The notes beneath the pieces were generated by a model, which worked only from the letters and a program-made list of their open reading frames with translations, had not been told where the DNA came from and searched no databases. Position numbers and translations under genes: made by a program. From Myxococcus guangdongensis (lineage in GTDB: Bacteria; Myxococcota; Myxococcia; Myxococcales; Myxococcaceae): DNA of 64,000 nucleotides. The DNA lies in NCBI RefSeq assembly GCF_024198255.1, contig NZ_JAJVKW010000023.1, forward strand, positions 86,553 through 150,552, given 5' to 3'. Shown piece by piece: positions 1 through 8,038 of this stretch (its first letter is position 1; each line of letters opens with the position of its first letter).

Positions 1-1
1 G

Positions 2-916
2 AAGGCCCAGACGGAGGCCAACCGCGCCCTGGAGCTGGACCCGCACCTGTTGAAGGACGGCCGGCTGCAGCGCGGACTGGTGCTGTGGCGGCTGGGCAAG
101 CTCGACGAGGCCGTGGCCGAGCTCGAGAAGGCCAAGGCGGAGGACCCGCGCTCCACCACCATCCCCATCACCCTGGGCGCGGTCCTGCTGGAGCGGGGCG
201 ATCTGCCCGGCGCGGAGAGCAACCTGGGCCTGGCGCTCAGCAACGAGCCCTCCAACCACGAGGCGCTCTACTACCTGGCCCTGGTGAAGGCGAAGCGGCT
301 GGAGTTCACCCAGGCCATGGACGCCATGCGCAAGGCCGTGGAGCGCGCCCCCAAGCGCCCCGACTACCACTACGCCTACGGCGTCATCCTGCGCGACGCC
401 AAGCAGCTCCCGGACGCCATCCGCGAGTGGAACACCGCCGTGGAGCTGGACCCGGCCAACGCCGACGCGCACGAGGCCCTGGGCCACGCCCACCTGGAGA
501 ACAGCGAGTTCGACGAGGCCATCGAGTCCTTCGACGCCAGCCTCAAGTCGGACCCGCGCCGCACCCGCGTGCTCGGCTCCATCGGTGACGCGTACTTCAA
601 CGCCGCCCGCTGGAACGACGCCATCAAGCGCTACCAGACGGCGCTCAAGGCGGACACCAAGCTCACGTACGTCTATTACAAGGTCGCCCGCGCCTTCACC
701 GAGCAGACCCAGCACGCCAAGGCCATCGACTGGTACCGCAAGGCCGCCGACGCCGAGCCGGAGAACCCGATGACCTACTACTACCTGGGCTTCGCCTATA
801 AGGAGAAGAACAAGCGCAAGGAAGCCGTCCAGGCCTTCAAGGACTACCTGGTGAAGAAGCCGGACGCGACCGACAAGAAGGACATCGAGGAAGAGATCTA
901 CGACCTGCAGAACTAG
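2..916 (+). CDS. TPR-repeat protein, 5' end outside the window
   Basis: The frame is open from the left edge of the window, so the N-terminus is missing. The visible 304 residues are almost entirely 34-residue tetratricopeptide repeats, with recurring A-x-x-x-L/Y-x-x-A and D/E-P-x-N/D signatures (for example ALELDPHL at the edge and AVELDPANADAHEALG). No signal peptide, membrane segment or catalytic domain is visible in this part. A TTG at 50 is an internal start candidate, but the TPR pattern continues in frame to its left. TPR arrays are protein-interaction scaffolds; the partner cannot be told from this part. The stop is 136 bp before serS, with two hairpins in between, so co-transcription with serS is uncertain. 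Confidence 0.85.
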   Translation, partial: KAQTEANRALELDPHLLKDGRLQRGLVLWRLGKLDEAVAELEKAKAEDPRSTTIPITLGAVLLERGDLPGAESNLGLALSNEPSNHEALYYLALVKAKRLEFTQAMDAMRKAVERAPKRPDYHYAYGVILRDAKQLPDAIREWNTAVELDPANADAHEALGHAHLENSEFDEAIESFDASLKSDPRRTRVLGSIGDAYFNAARWNDAIKRYQTALKADTKLTYVYYKVARAFTEQTQHAKAIDWYRKAADAEPENPMTYYYLGFAYKEKNKRKEAVQAFKDYLVKKPDATDKKDIEEEIYDLQN

Positions 917-929
917 CCGGCAGCCGACA

Positions 930-1005
930 GCCGGCCGTCCTCCCGGGGATGGCCGGCGTCAGGCACCAGGCGCCCGGGGCGTCCGCCCTTGAGCACCCCG
1001 GGCGC
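930..1005 (+). terminator. Two GC-rich hairpins between the TPR gene and serS
   Basis: Inverted repeats lie at about 930-957 (GGCCGTCC pairing with GGATGGCC, one wobble) and 970-1005 (a perfect 10-bp stem GCGCCCGGGG / CCCCGGGCGC). Neither is followed by a U-run. They may stop TPR-gene transcription or act as leader structure for serS. No T-box signature was recognised. Confidence 0.4.
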
Positions 1006-1052
1006 CAGGAACCTTGCTGACGCCCACCGAGGGTGACTACAAGGCGTCCCCC

Positions 1053-2333
1053 ATGCTGGACCTCCGGAACGTTGCGCAGAACTTCGATGCGGTCGTCGCT
1101 CGCCTGAAGACGCGGGGCGGCAACCTGGACCTCGGCCCCTTCCAGCGCCTCTTCTCCGAGCGCCGCGAGCTGTACGTCTCCATGGAGTCCCTGGCCGCGC
1201 GCCGTAACGCCGCCAACGAGGAGATGAAGAAGAAGGCGAAGGAGGACCCCAAGGCGCTGGACGCGCTGCGCGGCGACCTCCGCGCCGTCTCCCAGGACAT
1301 CAAGGAGAAGGAGAACCGCCTCAAGGAGGTCGAGGAGGAGATCAACGCCATCCTCATGGTCATCCCCAACCTCCCCCACGAGTCGGTGCCCGTGGGCGAG
1401 AGCGCGGACCAGAACGTCCAGGTGAAGAGCTGGGGTGAGAAGCCCAACCTGCCCTTCACGCCCAAGCAGCACTTCGAGCTGGGTGAGAAGCTGGGCATGC
1501 TCGACTTCGAGCGCGCCGCGAAGGTGTCCGGCAGCCGCTTCACCTTCTACAAGGGCGCGCTGGCCAGGCTGGAGCGGGCGCTCGTCACGTTCATGATCGA
1601 TGTGCACACCCAGAAGGGCTACACGGAGCTGCTGCCGCCCTACCTGGTGCTGCGCGAGACGATGATGGGCACCGGCCAGCTGCCCAAGTTCGAGGACGAC
1701 GCCTTCAAGACGGTGGGCGACCCCGAGCGCTTCCTCATCCCCACGTCCGAAGTCCCGGTCACCAACTACCACGCGGACGAGATCCTCGAGGGCGAGTCGA
1801 TGCCCATCCGCTACTGCGCCTTCAGCCCGTGCTTCCGCGCGGAGGCGGGCGCGGCCGGCAAGGACACCCGCGGCCTCATCCGCCAGCACCAGTTCCACAA
1901 GGTGGAGATGGTGAAGTTCGCCCAGCCGGACAAGAGCCTGGACGAGCTCGAGGCCATGACGGACGACGCGTGCGACATCCTGCGGCGGCTCGGCCTGCAC
2001 CACCGGGTGATGCTGCTGTGCACCGGCGACATGGGCTTCTCGGCCCGCAAGACCTACGACATCGAGGTCTGGCTGCCGGGGCAGAACGCGTACCGTGAGA
2101 TTTCGTCCTGCTCGGACTGCGGCGACTTCCAGGCGCGCCGGGCGAAGATCCGCTTCCGCCCCCAGAAGGGGGACAAGCCCCAGCTCGCTCACACCCTGAA
2201 CGGCAGCGGGCTCGCCGTGGGCCGCACGTCCATCGCCATCCTGGAGAACTACCAGCGCGACGACGGCACCGTGGCCATCCCGGAGGTCCTCTGGCCGTAC
2301 ATGGGAGGGCTCAAGGAGCTCAAGCCGCTGTAG
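1053..2333 (+). CDS. serS: Seryl-tRNA synthetase
   Basis: Class II aminoacyl-tRNA synthetase that charges tRNA-Ser with serine in the cytoplasm. The ATG at 1053 (MLDLRNV) is preferred over an in-frame TTG at 1014 because bacterial SerRS proteins begin with this motif; it gives 426 aa, the normal family length. Residues about 1-105 form the charged, Lys/Glu-rich N-terminal coiled-coil arm that grips the long variable arm of tRNA-Ser. The catalytic core follows, with class II motif 2 around FSPCFRAEAG (with RGLIRQHQFHKVEM) and motif 3 around NGSGLAVGRT. Four tRNA-Ser genes follow within 1.1 kb. Confidence 0.97.
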   Translation: MLDLRNVAQNFDAVVARLKTRGGNLDLGPFQRLFSERRELYVSMESLAARRNAANEEMKKKAKEDPKALDALRGDLRAVSQDIKEKENRLKEVEEEINAILMVIPNLPHESVPVGESADQNVQVKSWGEKPNLPFTPKQHFELGEKLGMLDFERAAKVSGSRFTFYKGALARLERALVTFMIDVHTQKGYTELLPPYLVLRETMMGTGQLPKFEDDAFKTVGDPERFLIPTSEVPVTNYHADEILEGESMPIRYCAFSPCFRAEAGAAGKDTRGLIRQHQFHKVEMVKFAQPDKSLDELEAMTDDACDILRRLGLHHRVMLLCTGDMGFSARKTYDIEVWLPGQNAYREISSCSDCGDFQARRAKIRFRPQKGDKPQLAHTLNGSGLAVGRTSIAILENYQRDDGTVAIPEVLWPYMGGLKELKPL

Positions 2334-2447
2334 CGAAGAAGTGTGGCGAAAAGGTGTGATCATCCGCTTGCAACGGGCGAAGAATCAGGTAGAAGGGCGG
2401 CCCCACGGTCGACGTCGGTCCGAGGGACACCGCCGGCTGGGTTGTTT

Positions 2448-2534
2448 GGAGGCGTGGCCGAGCGGTTGAAGGCAGCGGTCTTGAAAACCGCAGAGGGTGC
2501 AAGCTCTCCGTAGGTTCGAATCCTACCGCCTCCG
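2448..2534 (+). tRNA. tRNA-Ser(UGA)
   Basis: Class II tRNA with long variable arm. Acceptor stem GGAGGCG/CGCCTCC, discriminator G at 2534, T-arm GGTTCGAATCC. Anticodon loop CTTGAAA gives anticodon TGA, which reads UCN codons. CCA is not encoded. Confidence 0.97.
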
Positions 2535-2576
2535 AAAATGTTCTTGAGTTTTGCGGTTCTTTGACAGAGAAGAGTT

Positions 2577-2663
2577 GGAGAGATGGCCGAGAGGCTGAAG
2601 GCACAGGTTTGCTAAACCTGCATACTCGAAAGGGTATCGAGGGTTCGAATCCCTCTCTCTCCG
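2577..2663 (+). tRNA. tRNA-Ser(GCU)
   Basis: Class II tRNA. Acceptor GGAGAGA/TCTCTCC, long variable arm, anticodon loop TTGCTAA gives anticodon GCT for AGU/AGC codons. Unlike its neighbours, a genome-encoded CCA follows the discriminator G at 2664-2666. Confidence 0.97.
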
Positions 2664-2696
2664 CCACTTGTCGTTGTAGCAGCGCGTGAAGATTTT

Positions 2697-2770
2697 GCTC
2701 CCTTAGCTCAGCTGGATAGAGCGTCGGACTACGAATCCGAAGGCCGGAGGTTCGAATCCTCCAGGGAGCG
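2697..2770 (+). tRNA. tRNA-Arg(ACG)
   Basis: Acceptor GCTCCCT/AGGGAGC, D-arm TAGCTCAGCTGGATAGAGC, anticodon stem TCGGA/TCCGA with loop CTACGAA, so anticodon ACG. A34 of this tRNA is the site that TadA converts to inosine for reading CGU/CGC/CGA. The tadA start codon is only 24 bp beyond the 3' end. Confidence 0.97.
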
Positions 2771-2793
2771 CTCCCTTCTTTCACGCCGTCTCC

Positions 2794-3261
2794 ATGAGTG
2801 ACGACGAAGCTTTCATGCAGCAGGCGCTCGCGCTCGCGCGGGAAGCCGCGACACTCGGAGAGGTCCCCGTCGGTGCGGTTGCCGTCCATGATGGAAACAT
2901 CATCGGCACAGGTTTCAATCGCCGCGAAGTGGATCGCAATCCCCTCGCCCATGCGGAAGTCCTCGCACTGGATGCCGCTCGAAGGCATCTGGGGGTCTGG
3001 CGGTTGACGGGCGTCACCCTATACGTGACGTTGGAACCGTGTGCCATGTGCGCCGGGGCGCTGGTCCAGTCCAGGGTGACTCGCCTCGTGTTTGGCGCCA
3101 TGGACCCGAAAGCCGGCGCGGTCGGCTCTCTCTACAATCTGGCCGAGGAACCCCGGCACAACCACCGGCTCCAGGTCACTCGTGGTATCCTCGCTGAGGA
3201 CAGCGCGACTCTTCTCAAAACGTTCTTCGGGCGCTTGCGCGCGAAGCGACGCGACAATTGA
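2794..3261 (+). CDS. tadA: tRNA-specific adenosine deaminase
   Basis: Zinc-dependent deaminase of 155 aa, the usual TadA length. It converts adenosine 34 of tRNA-Arg(ACG) to inosine. The CDA-fold motifs are intact: HAEV (about residue 53; His zinc ligand, Glu proton shuttle) and PCAMC (two Cys zinc ligands, about residues 83-86). The N-terminal MxxALxLAxxAxxxGEVPVGAV pattern is typical. The gene lies immediately after its substrate tRNA and is bracketed by serine tRNAs, so it may share a stable-RNA transcript. Confidence 0.97.
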   Translation: MSDDEAFMQQALALAREAATLGEVPVGAVAVHDGNIIGTGFNRREVDRNPLAHAEVLALDAARRHLGVWRLTGVTLYVTLEPCAMCAGALVQSRVTRLVFGAMDPKAGAVGSLYNLAEEPRHNHRLQVTRGILAEDSATLLKTFFGRLRAKRRDN

Positions 3262-3267
3262 ATACTT

Positions 3268-3354
3268 GGAGAGCTGGCCGAGTGGTCGAAGGCACCTGAC
3301 TCGAAATCAGGCATACCGGTAACGGTATCGTAGGTTCGAATCCTACGCTCTCCG
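3268..3354 (+). tRNA. tRNA-Ser(CGA)
   Basis: Class II tRNA. Acceptor GGAGAGC/GCTCTCC, discriminator G. Anticodon stem CCTGA/TCAGG with loop CTCGAAA gives CGA (UCG codons). It starts 6 bp after the tadA stop codon. CCA is not encoded. Confidence 0.97.
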
Positions 3355-3367
3355 CTCCAGACTTTAT

Positions 3368-3454
3368 GGAGAGGTGGCCGAGCGGTTGAAGGCGCACGCC
3401 TGGAACGCGTGTATATCTGAAAGGGTATCGTGGGTTCGAATCCCACCCTCTCCG
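3368..3454 (+). tRNA. tRNA-Ser(GGA)
   Basis: Class II tRNA. Acceptor GGAGAGG/CCTCTCC, discriminator G. Anticodon stem CACGC/GCGTG with loop CTGGAAC gives GGA (UCU/UCC codons). It completes the serine set of this locus. Confidence 0.97.
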
Positions 3455-3488
3455 TTGTTGATACTGCAGTTGATGTCTACAGCCTTTG

Positions 3489-3571
3489 TGGTCGGGACAA
3501 CGTGGGGGCGCGAACCCCGCCAGGTCCGGAAGGAAGCAACGGTAGCGTACCACCGCGTGTGTCCCGGCCGT
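3489..3571 (+). ncRNA. ffs: Bacterial signal recognition particle RNA (4.5S type)
   Basis: The strand carries the conserved SRP domain IV loop: CCAGGTCCGGAAGGAAGCA at 3529-3548 includes the GGAA tetraloop region and the asymmetric AGCA loop that bind Ffh. The ends pair as GGTCGGGACA with TGTCCCGGCC, giving one hairpin rod of about 80 nt. With Ffh the RNA targets nascent membrane and secreted proteins to FtsY. A strong hairpin follows directly. Ends are estimated from pairing. Confidence 0.93.
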
Positions 3572-3574
3572 TCT

Positions 3575-3608
3575 GAAGAGCCAGTCTCCCTCGGGAGGCT
3601 GGCTCTTC
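3575..3608 (+). terminator. Hairpin terminator after the SRP RNA
   Basis: A near-perfect 16-bp inverted repeat (GAAGAGCCAGTCTCCC with GGGAGGCTGGCTCTTC, one G-U pair) begins four bases after the SRP RNA and is followed by a short CCTTT stretch. It most likely ends the tRNA/SRP RNA transcript. Confidence 0.75.
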
Positions 3609-3668
3609 GCCTTTGCGGGCTACGGCGTTCACCCTCGGCGGGAGGGCCGGCGCCCTCCCCTTCTGACT

Positions 3669-5174
3669 TCAGTCGCGGACGAGCAGCGTCTCGCGGCCGA
3701 TGCGCTCCGCAATCCGGAAGCCGCCGGCCTGGAGCTCGGGCAGGGACCGGTCCTCGAAGGAGACGGCGCGGTTGAAGGTCCTGTCGTTCAGCCCTCGCTG
3801 GAAGGCTTCGTCGCGGGGCCAGTCACAGGTGAGCCAGGGGATTCGCTGGCCCAGGTAGAAGAAGCCGCCGGAGCCCCAGAGCCCCTCGTTGACGATGAGC
3901 AACCCCGTGGCGCCGCCCATCCGCGTCGACGCGACGATGGCGCGGAACTGGTCGGCGCGCAGGTCCTGGGGCGGGAACCAGCGGGCGGAGACGAGCCCCG
4001 TCACGAGCGCTATCGCCGTCACGCCCCAGCGAGCGGACGCGGGAACGCGCGTGGTGAGGAGGTCCGCGACGACGGGCACCGCCGCGAGCACGCCCAACAC
4101 CAGCGCCGGGTAGAGGAAGCGCTCTTCCTTGTGCGCGGTGACGAGCAGCACGCCCAGGTAGACGGCGGCGCACGTCAGCGGCAGGGACATACCGGTGCGT
4201 CCTCGCCTCGCTGCCTCCAGGCCCAGGGGCACCGCGACCCAGGCCCAGACGGGAACGGCCGTCACCAGGGGCAGCAGGTAGAAGCCGGGAGCCGCCGAGC
4301 CGAAGCGGGCGGCGGCCTCGCCCGAGAGGACGTTGAAGCGGACATAGGTGAAGAACGAGTGGAAGGGGCTGCCCCAGGTGAGGTGGTCCAACAGCCCCAG
4401 CCCCGCCGCGACGACGAGCCCGCCCAGGCAGGTGAAGGCCAGCATCCGCCAGCGCCGTGCCACCAGCAGATAGAGCAGCGCGGTGAGGACACAGATGGCG
4501 GACGGGTAGCGCGTCACCACCGCGAGCCCGAGCGCGGCGCCACCCAGGAGCCCGGCCCTCGCCTCACGCTCTCGCCGGTCCAGGGCCTCCAGGGCCACCA
4601 CCAGGAAGGACGTGGAGAAGGACTCCGCCAGGGTGCGTCCGGCGAAGACGAGCACCGGCCCGTAGAGGCCCACCAGCAGGACGGCCAGCCAACCTCCCGA
4701 GACTCCCGTGCGCCGGGCGGCGAAGCGGTACACGGCCCACAGGCTCCACGCATGCAGCGCGAGCTGGGGCACGGCCGTCATCGCGCGGTAGCCCTGGGGG
4801 TCGGTGATGCCCAGCATCCCCGCCAGCTTCAGGAAGCCGGCCAGGACTCCAGGGACAGCCCAGTTACGGATGCCATCGCGCCACTCCCACGCCAGCACGC
4901 CGTAGCCGTGCACGCGCCAGTACGCGGGCTCCAGCGCCTGGAACACCTCGTCGGGGTGGATGCGGCCCAGCTGCGCCACGGCGATGACGGCGGGCAGCAG
5001 CGCCACGACGACGAGGGTCGCCAGCGCGAGGCGGGAGGGCCTTGCCGGAGGATGGGGCCGAGCGTCATCCGACGGCAGGGGCTCGGGTGGCATGGGCGGG
5101 GTGGGCGTCTCGGGCAGGGCGGCGGACACGGGCGCCCGGGACTCTCCCCGGCCCCGCGGCGAGGTGCAAGCCAT
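3669..5174 (-). CDS. Multi-pass membrane glycosyltransferase, GT22/Alg9-like
   Basis: Hydrophobic protein of about 500 aa with roughly ten predicted membrane segments. Just after the first segment is HPDEVFQALEPAYWRVHGYG, followed by EWRDGIRNW. This matches the luminal/periplasmic H-P-D-E and E-W-R motifs of Alg9/PIG-B type GT22 enzymes, in which the acidic residue is catalytic and a polyprenyl-phosphate sugar is the donor. Substrate is unknown; periplasmic glycolipid or polysaccharide modification is likely. Start is uncertain: ATG at 5174 (used) or ATG at 5093 directly before the first membrane helix. No good ribosome-binding site precedes either. Divergent from the oxidoreductase at 5239. 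Confidence 0.75.
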   Translation of the reverse strand: MACTSPRGRGESRAPVSAALPETPTPPMPPEPLPSDDARPHPPARPSRLALATLVVVALLPAVIAVAQLGRIHPDEVFQALEPAYWRVHGYGVLAWEWRDGIRNWAVPGVLAGFLKLAGMLGITDPQGYRAMTAVPQLALHAWSLWAVYRFAARRTGVSGGWLAVLLVGLYGPVLVFAGRTLAESFSTSFLVVALEALDRREREARAGLLGGAALGLAVVTRYPSAICVLTALLYLLVARRWRMLAFTCLGGLVVAAGLGLLDHLTWGSPFHSFFTYVRFNVLSGEAAARFGSAAPGFYLLPLVTAVPVWAWVAVPLGLEAARRGRTGMSLPLTCAAVYLGVLLVTAHKEERFLYPALVLGVLAAVPVVADLLTTRVPASARWGVTAIALVTGLVSARWFPPQDLRADQFRAIVASTRMGGATGLLIVNEGLWGSGGFFYLGQRIPWLTCDWPRDEAFQRGLNDRTFNRAVSFEDRSLPELQAGGFRIAERIGRETLLVRD

Positions 5175-5238
5175 CGGACGTTTGTCCGCCAGGGCCTCGC
5201 TCGGGTAGGAACGCGGTTCCCTCGAGAAGGAGCAGGCC

Positions 5239-6777
5239 ATGCCGGACGTCATCGTGGTGGGAGCGGGGCACAACGGACTCGTGACAGCGGCGATGCTCGC
5301 GCGCCGGGGCCTGTCCGTCACCGTCCTGGAGGAGAAGGACGTCATCGGCGGAGCGTGCCGGACGGAGTACCCGTTCAAGAGCGCGCCCGGGCTGGGCGTG
5401 TCCACGGGCGCGTACCTGTTGGGATTGATGCCGCCGGAGCTCCTGCGCGAGCTGGAGCTGGACCTGCCCCTCAAGCGGAGGGACCCGCACTACTTCCTGC
5501 CCACCACGGGCGAGCGCTATCTGTTGTTCGGCTCGGATGAGCGCGAGCTGAAGCGCCAGTTCCTCGAGTTCTTCTCGCAAGCGGACTGGGAGGCCAACCA
5601 GGCGATGAACACGGAGCTGGCCGCGCTGCGCGACGACCTGGCGCCCGCGTGGCTCAAGCCGCCGCTGTCCCACGAGGAGACCGCCGAGCGCTACATCCGG
5701 CCCGCGCTGCGCGAGCACTTCATCAAGCTGTGTCGAGGCTCCGCGCGCCAGTACCTGGAGCGCTTCGGCTTCAAGTCCGACTTCGTGAAGGCGATGTACG
5801 CGGTGACGGACGCGTTCTCCGGACTGGACGGCGGCTATGACACGCCGGGCACGGGGATGAACCTGCTCGTCCACAACATGTGCCGGCTGCCGGGCAGCGG
5901 AGGCACGTGGATGATTGTCGGCGGCGGCATGGGCACCGTCACCCAGTCCATCGCCAACGTCGCGCGCAAGCACGGCGCGGTCATCCGCACGGGCGCGAAG
6001 GTGACGTCGGTGCGCGTGGACGCGGGCGTGGTGAAGGGCGTGGTGCTGGAGAACGGCGAGGAGCTCCAGGCCTCGGTCGTCGTGTCCAACGGAGACCCGT
6101 TCCGCACGCTGAAGCTGGTGGACACCGCGGCGTTGCCGGCGGACTACCGCGCGAAGGTGGGCGCGATGGCGGTGCCGGGCACCACGCTCAAGGTGAACCT
6201 GTGTCTGAAGGAGCTGCCGAAGTTCACGTGTCTGCCCGAGGACAAGGGCCAGTTCGGCCCCACCATCCACCTGCTGCCGCAGGAGGACGACGTGCTCGGC
6301 GCACTGGAGCGCTCGTATCGCGACACGCAGGCGGGCAGGCTGTCCGACTTCCCCTCCATCGAGTGGTACATCCACACCACGGTGGACCCGTCGCTGCGCG
6401 ACGCCGAGGGCCGCCACAACTCCGCGCTCTTCGTGGAGTGGGTGCCCTACAAGCTCGAGGGCACGACGTGGGAGAAGGAGGAGTCGCGCTACGTGCAGCA
6501 GCTGTTGTCGGTGTGCGACCGCTTCGCGCCGGGGACGAGTGATTTGGTCCAGGAGTACTTCGCCCTCACGCCCCCGAAAATCGAGAGCCACTTCGGAATC
6601 ACCGGCGGCCACATCCACCATGTGGACAACAAGCTGGGCTTCACCGACAGGCTGCCCTACGAGACGCCGGTGCAGGGGCTCTACTTCTGCAGCGCGGGCT
6701 GCCACCCGGCGGGCAGTGTCATCGGCGCGGCGGGGCACAACTCGGCCCAGGTCGTCCTGAAGGCGCTCGGACGCTGA
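5239..6777 (+). CDS. FAD-dependent oxidoreductase, phytoene-desaturase/PYROXD2-like
   Basis: 512-aa flavoprotein. An N-terminal Rossmann dinucleotide site, VIVVGAGHNGLVTAAMLARRG (G-x-G-x-x-G), begins at residue 4, and the E of TVLEEKDVIGGACRTE binds the FAD ribose. A C-terminal FAD motif (GLYFCSAGCHPAGSVIGAAGHN) is also present. The GxNGL variant and overall layout fit the PYROXD2-type branch of the amine oxidase/desaturase superfamily rather than a true carotenoid desaturase. No carotenoid genes adjoin it, so the substrate is unknown. AGAAGGAG gives a good ribosome-binding site before the ATG at 5239. Confidence 0.88.
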   Translation: MPDVIVVGAGHNGLVTAAMLARRGLSVTVLEEKDVIGGACRTEYPFKSAPGLGVSTGAYLLGLMPPELLRELELDLPLKRRDPHYFLPTTGERYLLFGSDERELKRQFLEFFSQADWEANQAMNTELAALRDDLAPAWLKPPLSHEETAERYIRPALREHFIKLCRGSARQYLERFGFKSDFVKAMYAVTDAFSGLDGGYDTPGTGMNLLVHNMCRLPGSGGTWMIVGGGMGTVTQSIANVARKHGAVIRTGAKVTSVRVDAGVVKGVVLENGEELQASVVVSNGDPFRTLKLVDTAALPADYRAKVGAMAVPGTTLKVNLCLKELPKFTCLPEDKGQFGPTIHLLPQEDDVLGALERSYRDTQAGRLSDFPSIEWYIHTTVDPSLRDAEGRHNSALFVEWVPYKLEGTTWEKEESRYVQQLLSVCDRFAPGTSDLVQEYFALTPPKIESHFGITGGHIHHVDNKLGFTDRLPYETPVQGLYFCSAGCHPAGSVIGAAGHNSAQVVLKALGR

Positions 6778-6832
6778 GTCGCAGCGCCTGGAGATGGATC
6801 CTTCGCGCCGTCGTGTTTAGATGACTGCCCCC

Positions 6833-8038
6833 ATGAGCTACCTCGTCCTCGCCCGCAAATGGCGTCCGCAGAAGTTCGATGACATGACCGGACAGGAGCA
6901 CGTCGTCCGGACCATCGCGAACGCCATCAAGATGGACCGGGTGGCGCACGCGTACCTGTTCTGCGGCCCGCGTGGCGTGGGCAAGACGACGGCCGCACGC
7001 CTGCTCGCCAAGGCCCTCAACTGTGAGAAGGGCCCCACGGCGACTCCCTGCGGTGAGTGCCGGGCGTGCACGGAGATTGCCGCCGGCACCAGCGTGGACG
7101 TGGCGGAGATCGACGGTGCCTCCAACAACGGCGTGGAGAACGTCCGCGAGATTCGCGAGAACGCGAAGTACCTGCCGCAGCGCGACCGGCACAAGATCTA
7201 CATCATCGACGAGGTCCACATGCTGTCCGGGGCGGCGTTCAACGCGCTGCTCAAGACGCTGGAGGAGCCGCCCGGGCACGTGAAGTTCATCTTCGCGACG
7301 ACCGAGGCGCACAAGCTCCCGGACACCATCCTGTCGCGCTGCCAGCGCCACAACTTCCGCCGCATCTCCGCGGCGCGGATGCTCCAGCGACTGCAGGAGA
7401 TCTGCAAGGCGGAGGGCGCGGGCATCTCGGACCGCTCGCTGTCGCTGGTGGTGCGCCAGTCCGAGGGCGGCATGCGCGACGCGCTCAGCCTGCTGGACCA
7501 GGTGCTCGCCTCGTGCGGCGCGAACCCCACGGACGAGGAGGTCGCCGAGGCGCTGGGCGCCATCGATCGAACGATGGTGCAGGACTTCGCCGATGCGCTG
7601 GTGCACAAGGATGCCAAGCGCGTGCTTGAGCGCGTGGAGGAGGTCTTCAACCGGGGCCTCGACTTGAAGCGCCTCGCGGAGGAGCTGGCGATGCAGCTTC
7701 GCCACCTCTTCGTCACCAAGACGCTGGGCGAGGCGCCCGCGGAGCTGGCGGAGTCCGAGCAGAAGGCGCTCGTGGCGCTGGCGAAGGACGCGGAGAGCGC
7801 GCAGCTCACGCGGCTGTTCGACGTGGTGCATGGCTCGGTCTGGGATGTGTCGCGCGCGGCGCAGCCGAGGCTCGCGCTGGAGATGGCGCTGTTGAAGGCC
7901 ATCCAGCTGTCGCCGGGGGGTTCGATTCCGGAGCTGCTCGCGAAGGTGGACCGGCTCACGGCCGGACTGCCTCAGGCGGACAAGGCCAATGCTGGAGCGC
8001 CGGGAGGTCGCTCCAGCTCCACGAACTTTCGCGCCTGA
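6833..8038 (+). CDS. dnaX: DNA polymerase III gamma-like subunit (domains I-III of DnaX)
   Basis: Clamp-loader ATPase. From MSYLVLARKWRP the product is 401 aa; an ATG four codons upstream at 6821 is also possible. Walker A GPRGVGKTT (about residues 45-53), the four-Cys zinc module NCEKGPTATPCGECRAC, the Walker B/DEVH box IIDEVHMLSG, the SRC sensor 1 region (TILSRCQRH) and the domain III oligomerisation helices up to SIPELLAKVDRLTAGLPQ are all present. The ORF stops at 8036-8038, just after domain III. The tau-type tail lies in the overlapping +1 frame. The unshifted product resembles E. coli gamma (431 aa) in domain content. Confidence 0.92.
   Translation: MSYLVLARKWRPQKFDDMTGQEHVVRTIANAIKMDRVAHAYLFCGPRGVGKTTAARLLAKALNCEKGPTATPCGECRACTEIAAGTSVDVAEIDGASNNGVENVREIRENAKYLPQRDRHKIYIIDEVHMLSGAAFNALLKTLEEPPGHVKFIFATTEAHKLPDTILSRCQRHNFRRISAARMLQRLQEICKAEGAGISDRSLSLVVRQSEGGMRDALSLLDQVLASCGANPTDEEVAEALGAIDRTMVQDFADALVHKDAKRVLERVEEVFNRGLDLKRLAEELAMQLRHLFVTKTLGEAPAELAESEQKALVALAKDAESAQLTRLFDVVHGSVWDVSRAAQPRLALEMALLKAIQLSPGGSIPELLAKVDRLTAGLPQADKANAGAPGGRSSSTNFRA

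Noticed and set aside
5239..6777. Carotenoid phytoene desaturase
   Set aside because: The FAD motifs fit the wider family, but no crt genes are nearby and the sequence looks closer to PYROXD2-type proteins.
7915..7920. G6 run in dnaX as a slippage site
   Set aside because: A shift here would replace the conserved SIPELLAKVDRLTAGLPQ with Arg-rich sequence; the frame change must come after about 7970.
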